Assembly: GCF_030811595.1 (NCBI RefSeq)
Contig: NZ_JAUSRB010000002.1
Coordinates: 6,510,001-6,574,000, forward strand
Direction: 5' to 3'
DNA: 64,000 nt
Source: Streptosporangium brasiliense
GTDB taxonomy: Bacteria > Actinomycetota > Actinomycetes > Streptosporangiales > Streptosporangiaceae
A model generated the notes under the pieces. It was given only the letters and a program-made list of their open reading frames with translations, did not search any database and had not been told where the DNA came from. Shown one piece after another: positions 41,471 to 49,681 of the stretch (position 1 is the stretch's first letter; each line of letters begins with the position of its first letter). A program made the position numbers and the translations under genes.

Positions 41471-44197
41471 TCAGGGGGTGGGGCGCAGGGCGTGGATGTC
41501 GCCGCCAGCGCTCACATAGAGGAGGCCGCCGGCGGCGATAACACTGGGCGCCTGGCTGCCAGTACGTATGCGCCATTTGCGCGCGCCGGTGATGCCGTCC
41601 AGAGCATGCACGGCGCCGCCGGCTCCGGCGTACACGGTGCCGGCGTGCACGATGGGGCCTGAGACGTGGTCGGCGCCCACGGACTGCCTCCACTGTTCCA
41701 TGCCGGTTACGGCATCCAGGCAGTGGAGGACGCCGTCACCGTCGGCCAGGTAGACGCGGCCCCGATCGACGGCTAGCTCGGCGGGGAAGGAGACGGCGCC
41801 GGGCGCGAAGGCCCACCGTAGCCTGCCGGTGCGGGCGTCGAGCGCGTACAGGACGCCGGCCGCGCCCCAGGCGTAGACGGCGTCGCCGGCGGGCACTGGG
41901 GGGAAGGCGACGGGCGAGCCGAGCAGGGTGTTCCACCGCCGGGCGCCGGTGGCGGCGTCCAGTGCGCGCAGGCGACGGTCGGCGCCGATGACGTAGACGA
42001 CCTTGCCTGCCGCCGCGGTCGTGGCGCGGTGGCTGCCGTCCTTTGCGGCCCCGGTCCGCACGCTCCACCGGCGGCGGCCGGTGGCGACGTCCAGCGCGTG
42101 CACGGTGCCGCCGGCGTCGTCGATGTAGACGGTTGCGCCGTCGATCACGGGACGGGATATGGAGAACGTGTCCGCGCTGTGGAAATGCCACAGCTCGCGG
42201 CCGGAGACCGTGTCCAGTCCGACGGCCGTCTCGCCGTCGACGAGGATGACGCGCCGTTTCGCCACCACGAAGGTCGAGCTCGGCCCCACCGGATGCCGCC
42301 ACCGCCGACGGCCCGTGCGAGCGTCCAGGGCGTGAAAGGAACCCGGTCCTTCGACGAACACCAAGCCGTCGGTGACTCTGAGGGGCCCGCCAACGAACTC
42401 GGCGATCACGGTGGTCCAGAGCGGGCGGCCGGAGGAGGCGTCCATCGCGTGGACCCTGCCGCCGGCGATGGCGTAGACGGCTCCGCCGGCCACCACCGGA
42501 TCGTCCCTCAACTGGCCGTCGGTGGGGAAGGTCCAGCGCAGGTTGGACGGGGCGGTGGGTACGGGGCGGGGAAGCCGGTAGCGGGCCAGTAGTTCGTCCC
42601 GTACGAGCGGGGCCAGGAGCCGCAGGGCCGAACGCGAGGCGGAGGCGAGCCGGACGATGACCGGGCCCACGTTGACGAGGACTTCTGGCGCGCCGCCGGT
42701 GCCGGTGGCGGTGGACCGGATGTAGTCGAGGAGGTACGCGTCCTCCGTGATCGCGTCGTAGATCTCCGTCTGCTTGATGCGGGCGGTCTCGGTGGCGAAG
42801 ATCTGCGCAGCGACGGCGCTGGAGGAGGAGACCCAGTCCACCGAGAGGGAGACGACCGGGGCGTCGTCCACGGGCGGTATCCAGTCACACTGGACGGGCT
42901 TGGGCAGCCGCTCGCCGAACAGGGTCGGCGTCCGGGGCGTGGGCACGTAGCCGTCCGCGACGGGGCGCAGGTCGGCGGCGGTCAGCAGGCCGCACGCGTC
43001 CGGCCAGGCGTCCGGCGGGACCCTGTCGAACAGCTCGTGCCCGCCCGGGACGCCGTAGGTCAGGGTGTAGGCGGCGACGCGGCCGGTGGCGAACAGTACG
43101 AAAGCCATGCCGGGGGTCGTGCCCACGAGGGAGACGTGGGTGGAGGACGCGTCGAGCGGCAGCGCGCGCAGGCGGCCGGAGCCGGCGTCGACGGAGACCA
43201 GGAACGCCGGGAGCGGCCACCTGGAGGCGTCGCCCCAAAGTGCGCCGTCGCCGCCCGTCGTGGCCCCCTGGTTGAGGCGCATCGGCCGGCTCCAACGGCT
43301 GTCCCGGGCGGAGCCGGCGGCGCGCAGCGCCTCCTGCCCGGTGGACAGGAGGCGACCGTCCGGCCCGTAGAACGACGAGACGTCGCCCACCGAGACGCCT
43401 GCGTACCCGTCGCCGCTGACGACGAGATGGAGCGAGGGCGGGGATCCGTCGTCCGTCAGGGTGCGGGGTGGCGAGGGCAGCGTACGCGTCCAGTTCGGCC
43501 GCAGCGTGGACGGGTCCACGGACGCGAGCCGGAGATGGTTGCCCGCGCAATGGTCGAGCAGCACCACCGACCGGGCTGTGGCGTCGGCCGTCAGGGCGCA
43601 GCCCCGTGGACGAGCCGTCCTTGCCACGGGCGTGCCCGTACGCGGATCCAGGGTGCGCAGAGCAGGGGGTTCCGCAGCCTGATCGACGAGCACGACGCCG
43701 CGCTCAGTCACCATGATCGGCGACCCCTCGTAGGTCCCAGCGTCCGAGGCCTGGTTCCGCGGTGAGGCGATGGTGACGGCACGCCGCCACAGCAGCGCGC
43801 CCGTGCGCGCGTCGTAGGCGTGCAGCCGCTGGTCGCCGCGGCTCTGATCGTCGGTGAACACAACGACCGTGCCGGACGTCGCCCACACGCCGGCGACGGG
43901 ATCGCGCGAGCCGTTCCCTGGTGTTGTCGGCGCGACGGACAGGGTGCGGACGAGCGCGCCGGTGCGGGCATCGTGCACGCGTACGGTGCCCTGGCCGGCG
44001 GCCATGGCCAGCGCCGGCTGCGACACGCCGTAGTGCGGGGTGCCGTGGGTACCGTTGACGAGGTCCGCCTCGGCGGGCGCCGACCACGCCATGCGCCACT
44101 GGACGGGCGCCGGTCTGCCGTCGGGGGTGTCGGCGGCCGTACCCGTCAGCAGCGCCGCGGTCAGCAGGACGACGGCGGCGGCGCGCGTGATCAGCAC
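41471..44197 (-). CDS. Secreted PQQ-like beta-propeller protein with a DUF3558-like middle
   Basis: This 908-aa exported protein has a signal peptide at 1-22 (LITRAAAVVLLTAALLTGTAA). The N-terminal part (about 30-390) has propeller blades such as VHDARTGALVRTLSV and YDARTGALLWRRAV. A middle domain at about 395-540 with CGLLTAADLRPVADGY and PVQCDWIPP resembles the two-cysteine DUF3558 lipoprotein fold. The C-terminal part (about 560-905) has seven or eight PQQ-type blades (MDASSGRPLWTTV, LDVATGRRRWSV, LDARTGRLRWAF, LDAVTGMEQWRQ). Propellers of this kind are usually protein scaffolds and need no PQQ. Its start overlaps the end of the upstream membrane gene by 7 nt, so they form a unit. Confidence 0.85.
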   Translation of the reverse strand: MLITRAAAVVLLTAALLTGTAADTPDGRPAPVQWRMAWSAPAEADLVNGTHGTPHYGVSQPALAMAAGQGTVRVHDARTGALVRTLSVAPTTPGNGSRDPVAGVWATSGTVVVFTDDQSRGDQRLHAYDARTGALLWRRAVTIASPRNQASDAGTYEGSPIMVTERGVVLVDQAAEPPALRTLDPRTGTPVARTARPRGCALTADATARSVVLLDHCAGNHLRLASVDPSTLRPNWTRTLPSPPRTLTDDGSPPSLHLVVSGDGYAGVSVGDVSSFYGPDGRLLSTGQEALRAAGSARDSRWSRPMRLNQGATTGGDGALWGDASRWPLPAFLVSVDAGSGRLRALPLDASSTHVSLVGTTPGMAFVLFATGRVAAYTLTYGVPGGHELFDRVPPDAWPDACGLLTAADLRPVADGYVPTPRTPTLFGERLPKPVQCDWIPPVDDAPVVSLSVDWVSSSSAVAAQIFATETARIKQTEIYDAITEDAYLLDYIRSTATGTGGAPEVLVNVGPVIVRLASASRSALRLLAPLVRDELLARYRLPRPVPTAPSNLRWTFPTDGQLRDDPVVAGGAVYAIAGGRVHAMDASSGRPLWTTVIAEFVGGPLRVTDGLVFVEGPGSFHALDARTGRRRWRHPVGPSSTFVVAKRRVILVDGETAVGLDTVSGRELWHFHSADTFSISRPVIDGATVYIDDAGGTVHALDVATGRRRWSVRTGAAKDGSHRATTAAAGKVVYVIGADRRLRALDAATGARRWNTLLGSPVAFPPVPAGDAVYAWGAAGVLYALDARTGRLRWAFAPGAVSFPAELAVDRGRVYLADGDGVLHCLDAVTGMEQWRQSVGADHVSGPIVHAGTVYAGAGGAVHALDGITGARKWRIRTGSQAPSVIAAGGLLYVSAGGDIHALRPTP

Positions 44198-45075
44198 TTG
44201 TCCGAGGTCGTGCAGGTCTGGTCGGTAGGCATCGGCACCCAGCCGCCGCCGTCACCGGCCGTGCGGTAGGCGGTGCGGTAGGAGCTCGCGGGGCCCGTCA
44301 GCCGGAACGGGACGCCACCCGGCCCGTGGATCACGATCTCTTCAGACCTGTCCGCCGTCAGCACCGTGGCCACGAGGTCGAACTCGTAGTACGCCGTCTT
44401 GCCGACTATCGAGAGGCTGAGTGTGACCCGTTCATCCCGTTTCAGGTCGATCTGTTTCGTCCTGAAGTACGGGGTGCGCAATTCCTTTTTCGTGCCGAAA
44501 CGGACCGGCCGCCGATCGAGGTCCGCGATGAGCTCGACGGTACCGGGCTGCCCGGCGCTCCCCGGGTTCAGGTAGGCGCCCTGCGCGGGCGGTGCCCGGG
44601 TGAGAACCCGCGGCTTGATGTCGATGATCCGCAGGCTGCTGCGGTTGCCGACCAGGACGACGGTGGTGGTCATGTCCCCGATCGTGGCGACGTGGTGGCG
44701 GGCCAGCATCGCGGCCACGTCGGCGGGGTCGGCCCCCCTGCCCAGCAGGATCGCCCGGTCGGCGGGGGTGGTCACCGGCTCCCTGAGTACGAGGGGGCGT
44801 TCGTCGTAGTCGACGGCCACGTGCCCGACCGTCAGCGGCGGCCCGCCGCGGATGCGGTCGATCGTGTCGGGGCCGCTCGTGGTGTACCAGGCGGTGAACA
44901 CCACGCCGATCGCCGCGATGAGCGTGGCGCTGGCGACTCCGGCCGTCCATGCACGCGCGGCCTTCCAGCCGCCGGGGCCCACGGCCGGCTGATCGGCGCT
45001 CTTGTCGCGGCCATCGTCGACCGTCGCACCCTTTTTGCCGGTCATACTCGTCTTGCTCCGGCGTCCTTTAGCCAT
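44191..45075 (-). CDS. Single-pass membrane protein partnered with the propeller protein
   Basis: This 294-aa protein has a basic cytoplasmic N-terminus (MAKGRRSKTSMTGKKG), one membrane helix at about 44-64 (WTAGVASATLIAAIGVVFTAWY) and an external part of about 230 residues with beta-like segments (TTTVVLVGNRSSLRIIDIKPRVL, KTAYYEFDLVATVLTADRSEEIVIHG). It ends with two cysteines (QTCTTSDKC). No family is recognised, though similar proteins without known function occur in actinomycetes. It precedes the PQQ-propeller gene with a 7-nt overlap, so the two products probably act together at the cell surface. Confidence 0.75.
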   Translation of the reverse strand: MAKGRRSKTSMTGKKGATVDDGRDKSADQPAVGPGGWKAARAWTAGVASATLIAAIGVVFTAWYTTSGPDTIDRIRGGPPLTVGHVAVDYDERPLVLREPVTTPADRAILLGRGADPADVAAMLARHHVATIGDMTTTVVLVGNRSSLRIIDIKPRVLTRAPPAQGAYLNPGSAGQPGTVELIADLDRRPVRFGTKKELRTPYFRTKQIDLKRDERVTLSLSIVGKTAYYEFDLVATVLTADRSEEIVIHGPGGVPFRLTGPASSYRTAYRTAGDGGGWVPMPTDQTCTTSDKC

Positions 45076-45326
45076 GACTGTCTTCCAGTGGGCCGTGAAT
45101 GTGCGGATCTTGACCGTGCACCTTGGAGTATGCCCGACCGGAATTGGCGGCGCACCGGAAACGACGCCATGACGGCAGGCGAGCGTGAAGGCCAGCTTGA
45201 GGAAGGCCTGATGAATGTCGGCACGGAATCGGGGTCGGAGTACGGCGGAACGGAAACGTACGCCAAGCGTGATCGTCAAGCATTAAACGGGTGGCTGACG
45301 CGTGAGCACGGCGTGTGCGCTAATAG

Positions 45327-46211
45327 CTCCTAACAGAATGATCTCTGTTGTGGTTTGATCTCTCGCTGTAACGACAGCGGGAGGGTGAGCACGTTGGCGC
45401 GGCTGAAGCCGTGGGAGGTCAGCGACGAGCTGTGGGCGGCTATTGAACCGCTGCTGCCCAAACACCAGCGGCGAGCCCGCTGGCCAGGACGAAAGCGATT
45501 GGATGACCGCCTGGCGCTGCAGGGCATCTTGTTCGTGCTGCACACCGGCATCGCCTGGGAGCATCTGCCGCAGGAACTCGGGTACGGCTCGGGCATGACG
45601 TGCTGGCGGCGGCTGAACGAGTGGCACAAGGCCGAGGTCTGGCAGCGCCTGCACGAGGTGCTCCTGGCCAGGCTCCGAGCGGCCGATGCCATCGACCTCT
45701 CCCGGGCCTCGGTGGACTCCTCTCACGTCAGAGCGCTAAAAGGGGGGCGCAGACCGGTCCGTCCCCGGTCGATCGAGGACGGACCGGCAGCAAGCACCAC
45801 CTGATCGTCGACGCCACCGGCATCCCCTTGGCGGCGATCCCGACCGGCGGTAACCGCAACGATGTCACCCAGCTCGTCCCGCTGTTGCAGGCCGTTCCAC
45901 CGGTGCGTGGCAAGCGCGGCCGGCCCCTCCGGCGCCCCGACGTCGTCCTGGCCGATCGCGGCTACGACCACGACAAGTACCGCAAGCAGGTCCGCGCCCT
46001 CGGCATACGCCCGATCATCGCCCGACGCGGCACCGAGCATGGCTCCGGCCTGGGCAAACACCGCTGGGTCGTCGAGCAGACCTTCGCCCTGCTGCACCAC
46101 TTCCGCCGCCTGCGCATCCGCTGGGAGATTCGCGACGACATCCACGAGGCCTTCCTCAGCTTCGGTTGCGCCCTGATCTGCTGGCGCCGTCTTAGCTCAT
46201 TGCGTTAGGAG
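45327..46211 (+). mobile_element. IS5-family (IS427-like) insertion sequence
   Basis: Inverted ends CTCCTAACAGAATGATCT (45327-45344) and the complement of AGCTCATTGCGTTAGGAG (46194-46211) match at 15 of 18 positions. The unit of about 885 bp encodes a two-frame transposase. CTAA occurs just outside both ends and may be the target duplication. It sits inside the smaller inverted-repeat element. Confidence 0.85.
45394..46208 (+). CDS. IS5-family transposase made by programmed frameshift
   Basis: Frame one (ARLKPWEVSDELWAAIEPLLP, RKRLDDRLALQGILFVLHTGIAWEHLP, SVDSSHVRALKGG) carries the first catalytic Asp in VDSS. Frame two continues GSKHHLIVDATGIPLA, VVLADRGYDHDKYR (second Asp) and KHRWVVEQTFALLHHFRRLRIRWE (Glu). 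The overlap contains CTAAAAGGGGGG at about 45735, a typical slippery run for -1 frameshifting in IS427-type elements, so the split is normal biology. Start TTG 45394 has GGGAGG nine bases upstream; GTG 45385 is an alternative. Confidence 0.88.
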
Positions 46212-46439
46212 TTCTAAGACAGGAACGCGCCAAGGCATTCAGCCCTTCGCGTCTGCGCACCGATTCCGGACTGGGCCAACGGGCTTGGCGTACGTTTCCG
46301 TTCCATCACACTCTGCCCCCGTCCCGATCGGTCGGCGTGCGTCAGGGGCGGCCCGATGCTGGCTCCTGATAAAGTTTCTTCTCACGAGCCAGAATCGCGA
46401 TCACTCAGCCCTCTTCCACCGCCCCCTCCGGAGCCCCGT

Positions 46440-46868
46440 ATGGACGACACGACGGCCGACGGCACGCCGCGGATCGCCCCGGGCAGACAGACGTCCCCGT
46501 TCTGCCCGCCCTGGTGTACCTCGCGCCACGACACCGAGCACGAGGTCGCCTTCATCGACACCCCCGGCGGTCACGCCGTCAGCGTCGCCGTGGCCCAGCC
46601 CGCCGACGCGGCCGATCCCGTCGTGGTCGCGCTGGTCTCCACCCCCCGCGAACTCCTGTCCAGCGTGAGCCTCTCGCACGAGCAGGCGCGCGGCCTGGCC
46701 CAGGTGCTGGCCACCGTGCAGCCCACCCCACCGGCCGGCCCCGTCCTGCTCCCTCACGGCGGCGGTTCGGAGGAGATGGCCGAGTCCCCCGTTGTGGTGG
46801 CTGCGTTCGCCGAGGCGCTCAGCGCGGCCGCCGACGTCATCGAGCTCCTGACCATGGGGAAGCGGTGA
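46440..46868 (+). CDS. DUF6907-like small protein of mobile elements
   Basis: This 142-aa protein has an N-terminal PFCPPWCTSRHDTEHEV motif (Cys/His cluster) followed by a beta-rich part (VAFIDTPGGHAVSVAVAQPADAA, PVVVALVSTPRELLSSVSL) and a helix (SHEQARGLAQVLATV). This pattern is found in the actinobacterial DUF6907 family, common on integrative elements and near integrases. CCGGAG precedes the ATG. Its stop overlaps the integrase GTG (GTGA), showing coupling. Function is unknown; the Cys/His cluster suggests metal binding. Confidence 0.72.
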   Translation: MDDTTADGTPRIAPGRQTSPFCPPWCTSRHDTEHEVAFIDTPGGHAVSVAVAQPADAADPVVVALVSTPRELLSSVSLSHEQARGLAQVLATVQPTPPAGPVLLPHGGGSEEMAESPVVVAAFAEALSAAADVIELLTMGKR

Positions 46869-47938
46869 GCATGCCGTCCCTCTCCCCCGCCCTGCGCCCC
46901 GACCCGGTGCCCGCCGGCCTCGACAGCGCACCGTCGGCCGCCGACCTTGACCTCAGCCCGGCCGCTCGCGCCGCGATCGAGGCCGGCGTCCCGGCCGCCA
47001 CCCGGCGCGCCTACGCCAGCGACTGGAGCGCCTTCACCGCCTGGTGCGCCGAGACGGGCCGGACCCCACTGCCCGCCACCCCGGCCACCGTCACCGAGTA
47101 CGTCACCCACCTGACGACCACCCCCTCGGCGCGCACCGGCCGCCCGCTGGCCCCCGCCAGCATCGAACGGGCCCTGGCCGCGATCCGCACCATGCACAAC
47201 GCCGCCGACGCCCCGGCCCCGCAGACCAAGGCCGCCCGCAAGGTCCTGGGCGGCTACCGCCAGCGTCTGGCCCTCAGCCACGACCCGGCCGCCCGGCCGC
47301 GCCGGGCCGACCCGGCGGTGCCCGAGGCGTTGCGCGCCATGCTGGCCGTCTGCGACCGCGCCACGCTGGCCGGCAAGCGCGACGCCGCGCTGCTGCTGCT
47401 CGGCTACGCCTGCGCCGCCCGCGTCAGCGAGCTGGCCGCCCTGGACCTCGCCGACGTCGGCGAGACCGCCGACGGGCTGCTGGTGACCATCTACCGGCGC
47501 AAGATCAAGGCACACACCGAGACCGCCGTCCCCTATGGCCGCATTCCCGCCACCTGCCCGGTGCGCGCGGTCCGCGACCTGCTCGCCGCCCTGGCCGACG
47601 CCGGGCGCACCTCCGGGCCGCTGCTGGTGCGCATCGACCGCCACGGCCACATCGCGGCGCCGATGATGCGTCATGGCCGCACGATCGGCGACCCGGACGG
47701 CCGCCTCACCCCGGGCGCGGCCGCCGACGTCGTCACCCGCATCGCCGCGGCCGCCGGGCTGGAGGGCCGCTGGACCGGTCACAGCCTGCGCCGCGGATTC
47801 GCCACCGCCGCCCGCCGGGCCGGCGCCACCCTGGAGCGGATCGGCCGCCACGGCGGATGGGCCGATGGATCACGCGCCCTGCTCGGCTACCTCGAAGAAG
47901 GCGACCGCTGGACCGACAACCCGGTGACGGGGCTGTAG
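46865..47938 (+). CDS. Tyrosine recombinase/integrase
   Basis: This 357-aa integrase has a SAM-like core-binding domain at about 35-140 (VPAATRRAYASDWSAFTAWCAETGRTPLP, SIERALAAIRTMH) and a catalytic domain at about 165-350. The first Arg is in YACAARVSELAALDLAD, a Lys in RRKIKAHTETAVPYG, then HSLRRGFATAARRAG (HxxR), and the nucleophile Tyr in LLGYLEEGDRW. The GTG overlaps the DUF6907-like stop; ATG 46871 is an alternative. It probably drives integration of an element whose small genes follow. No attachment-site pair was recognised. Confidence 0.92.
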   Translation: MSMPSLSPALRPDPVPAGLDSAPSAADLDLSPAARAAIEAGVPAATRRAYASDWSAFTAWCAETGRTPLPATPATVTEYVTHLTTTPSARTGRPLAPASIERALAAIRTMHNAADAPAPQTKAARKVLGGYRQRLALSHDPAARPRRADPAVPEALRAMLAVCDRATLAGKRDAALLLLGYACAARVSELAALDLADVGETADGLLVTIYRRKIKAHTETAVPYGRIPATCPVRAVRDLLAALADAGRTSGPLLVRIDRHGHIAAPMMRHGRTIGDPDGRLTPGAAADVVTRIAAAAGLEGRWTGHSLRRGFATAARRAGATLERIGRHGGWADGSRALLGYLEEGDRWTDNPVTGL

Positions 47939-47966
47939 ACCTCCGGAGGACTTTTCGGAGTTTTCG

Positions 47967-48000
47967 GACACCCCTACGCGCGCGCACGCGTGGGGGTGCC
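47967..48000. terminator. Hairpin after the integrase gene
   Basis: ACACCCCTACGCG and CGCGTGGGGGTG form a 12-bp stem with one mismatch around a short loop, followed on the + strand by CCAAAAAA. It can serve the convergent integrase and the reverse-strand gene at 48062. Confidence 0.6.
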
Positions 48001-48061
48001 AAAAAAGTCACGACACTCCGCTGACACCTCGGCCCGCATCTCTGCGCGCCGGCCGAGAGGG

Positions 48062-48490
48062 TCAGTCGTCACCGAACATGGCCGACAGCCCGTTCAGCAT
48101 CTGCAGCAGGATGTCGACGTTGCCGATCGCGTCGAGGAGGCATTGGCGGGCCGCCTCGATCTCGACGACGTGGGCTTTGACCGTCTCCACGTCGGGCACC
48201 TGGCCGGCGCCGATGACGCCCAGGAGCTTCTGCAGGCCCTCGGCGGTGTGCGCGGCCGCCAGCGGGATCGGCCCGGTCGACGCATCCTGGGCGACCAGTC
48301 GCAGGGGGCCGGCCACCCGCAGCGCCTGCCAGCGCAGGAAGGCCACCAGCTTCTCCGGATCGTCGGCCACGCCCGCGGTCGCCAGCTGCTGATGGTGCGC
48401 GGCGGCCAGGTCCTCGGTGCCGGTCGCGGCGCTCTCGGTGAGCATCGCCTCGATTTGCACGGCGCCGAGCAGCGCGTTGGCCAGTTGCAT
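48062..48490 (-). CDS. Hypothetical helical protein
   Basis: This protein of about 142 aa from ATG 48490 (MQLANALLGAVQIEAML) is helical, with AAAHHQQLATAGVADDPEKLVAFLRWQALRVAG in the middle and ILLQMLNGLSAMFGDD at the end. The frame continues upstream with AIEAARLGGDGPY, which also looks protein-like and runs into the forward DUF6292-like gene, so the true start may have been cut off. It resembles the reverse-strand gene at 33528 in layout and a few words. No family is recognised. Confidence 0.55.
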   Translation of the reverse strand: MQLANALLGAVQIEAMLTESAATGTEDLAAAHHQQLATAGVADDPEKLVAFLRWQALRVAGPLRLVAQDASTGPIPLAAAHTAEGLQKLLGVIGAGQVPDVETVKAHVVEIEAARQCLLDAIGNVDILLQMLNGLSAMFGDD

Positions 48491-48532
48491 CCGGTAGGGG
48501 CCGTCGCCGCCGAGCCGGGCGGCCTCGATGGC

Positions 48533-48862
48533 GTGTTCGGCGGCGGTGCCGGTGCCGTCTACATCGGCGCCGTGGCCCAGGCCCTCACCGCCGCCGGACT
48601 TCCCCCGCTGTCGGGCTGGTGCACCCCCGACGAGAACACCGGCTTCCTGGCCTGGAACGCCGGCCACACCGCGCCCGCCCACTGGCCGCAAGGACTGGCC
48701 CTGTGCTGGCACCACGAGCACGGGTGGAGCTGGGCCGACCAGGAGGCCGAGATCCCCCGGGGCCGCCTGAGCGAGCTGGCCATCGACGCCGCCCCGGCCG
48801 ACGTCGCTCGGGTGGCCGCCCGGCTGCTGGCCGCCCAGCGCACCCAGGTCACGGTCAGCTGA
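48533..48862 (+). CDS. DUF6292-like protein, probably N-terminally cut
   Basis: The 110-codon frame from GTG 48533 reads YIGAVAQALTAAGLPPLSGWCTPDENTGFLAWNAGH, then LALCWHHEHGWSWADQEAE and DVARVAARLLAAQ. This matches the general pattern of DUF6292 (Y…AVA.AL…, W.HE..GW). Related proteins usually have extra residues before YIGAV; here these run antisense into the 48062 gene, so a junction at about 48540 has probably joined two incomplete genes. Function is unknown; such proteins occur on integrated elements. Confidence 0.5.
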   Translation: MFGGGAGAVYIGAVAQALTAAGLPPLSGWCTPDENTGFLAWNAGHTAPAHWPQGLALCWHHEHGWSWADQEAEIPRGRLSELAIDAAPADVARVAARLLAAQRTQVTVS

Positions 48863-48897
48863 CCGCCCGGCCCACCACCAACCCGAGAAGGAGAGCG

Positions 48898-49245
48898 ATG
48901 GACACCGAGGACCTGACCCGCTTCGGGACGCTGCTCCAGGCCGCGGCCGAGCAGCGCGAGCTGACCGTGGCCGAGCTGTACGAAATCGGATGGCTGCTGA
49001 GCGAGATGACCCGAGCCGCCGCCGCCCTGGCCGACCACGCGCGGACCGAGGTCGCGGCCCTGCCCAGCCGGGGCATCCTGCGCGAGGACACCGGCGAGGA
49101 CCCGGGCACCCGCCTCGCCGAGGCCCGCGACCGCCTCACCTGGATGATCGGCCTGCTCCAGGAGGCGGACGAGCCCGCCCGCCGCTACCACGCCGCGATC
49201 GGGCACCTCGGCGTCGAGGTCGACCCCGAGGCCGCCGAGGACTGA
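48898..49245 (+). CDS. Small helical protein of the integrated element
   Basis: This 115-aa acidic helical protein has GAGAAGGAG five bases before the ATG. MDTEDLTRFGTLLQAAAEQ is followed by LTVAELYEIGWLLSEMTRAAAALADHARTEV and RLAEARDRLTWMIGLLQEADEPARRYHAAI. The regular heptad spacing suggests a helical bundle. It lies 35 bp after the DUF6292-like gene in the same direction. No function is recognised. Confidence 0.7.
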   Translation: MDTEDLTRFGTLLQAAAEQRELTVAELYEIGWLLSEMTRAAAALADHARTEVAALPSRGILREDTGEDPGTRLAEARDRLTWMIGLLQEADEPARRYHAAIGHLGVEVDPEAAED

Positions 49246-49363
49246 CCGGCCGGCAACGCCCCGCCCCGGCGCGATCCGTACGGCGGGACATTGCCGAAAG
49301 AAGCGCACGGTCAGACCCAGACCCGATGTACCTATGCATCTACGCGTACTGGAGCGTGACCAC

Positions 49364-49483
49364 ATGACCGATGAGGCCGAGTGCATCATCTGCGGAGCCC
49401 CAGCCGAACCCGGCGTCGACTACTGCGGCGAGATCTGCCGGATCGCCGACGCCACCGGCGAGCAGCCGCCGGACTGGGACTGA
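49364..49483 (+). CDS. 39-residue zinc-ribbon-like protein
   Basis: MTDEAECIICGAPAE…DYCGEICRIADATGE carries two cysteine knuckles, C7-x2-C10 and C21-x3-C25, the layout of a small treble-clef or zinc-ribbon fold. GGAG lies 10 nt upstream of the ATG. A 13-codon frame beginning at ATG 49326 (MYLCIYAYWSVTT) ends with a TGA overlapping this ATG (ATGA), as a coupled leader would. A strong hairpin follows the stop codon. It is too short for usual gene finders but has all marks of a real gene. Function unknown; DNA or protein binding is plausible. Confidence 0.65.
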   Translation: MTDEAECIICGAPAEPGVDYCGEICRIADATGEQPPDWD

Positions 49484-49495
49484 CGACGCCCCTCT

Positions 49496-49523
49496 AGGTC
49501 TAGAGGCCGGCCCCTCTAGACCT
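49496..49523. terminator. Hairpin after the zinc-ribbon gene
   Basis: AGGTCTAGAGG and CCTCTAGACCT form an 11-bp perfect stem around CCGGCC, 13 bp after the stop codon. CCTCTAG/CTAGAGG inside the left arm gives a second palindrome. It is probably a terminator, though a regulatory site is possible. Confidence 0.6.
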
Positions 49524-49681
49524 CGTGCCGAGGCCCCGGATGAGACTTTTCTCTACGGTTTCAAGGCGGCCGCCACGGCGGCCGCTCTGTTATGCACCGG
49601 ATTGTTGTCAGCGATGCCGGGCGTCATCGATCCCGTGTTCTCCTTGAGGCCTACGCCTCTCACCTCTCTGGAGGAATGCGC

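Larger units (their letters stand above)
45247..46304. mobile_element. Inverted-repeat element split by an IS5-family insertion
   Basis: A perfect 22-bp inverted repeat starting GGAACGGAAACGTACGCC (45247-45268) recurs reversed at 46283-46304. Without the IS5-family unit inside, about 170 bp remain between and including the repeats, which is the size of a MITE. The non-coding interior shows no gene. Target duplications are not clear. Confidence 0.6.

Noticed and set aside
45385..46208. IS5-family transposase as a broken pseudogene
   Set aside because: The frame change coincides with an AAAAGGGGGG slippery run typical of programmed frameshifting in this group, and all catalytic motifs are present, so it was kept as a functional two-frame gene.
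47940..48060. Attachment site next to the integrase
   Set aside because: Only a hairpin is visible. No tRNA 3' end or repeated core was found in the window.
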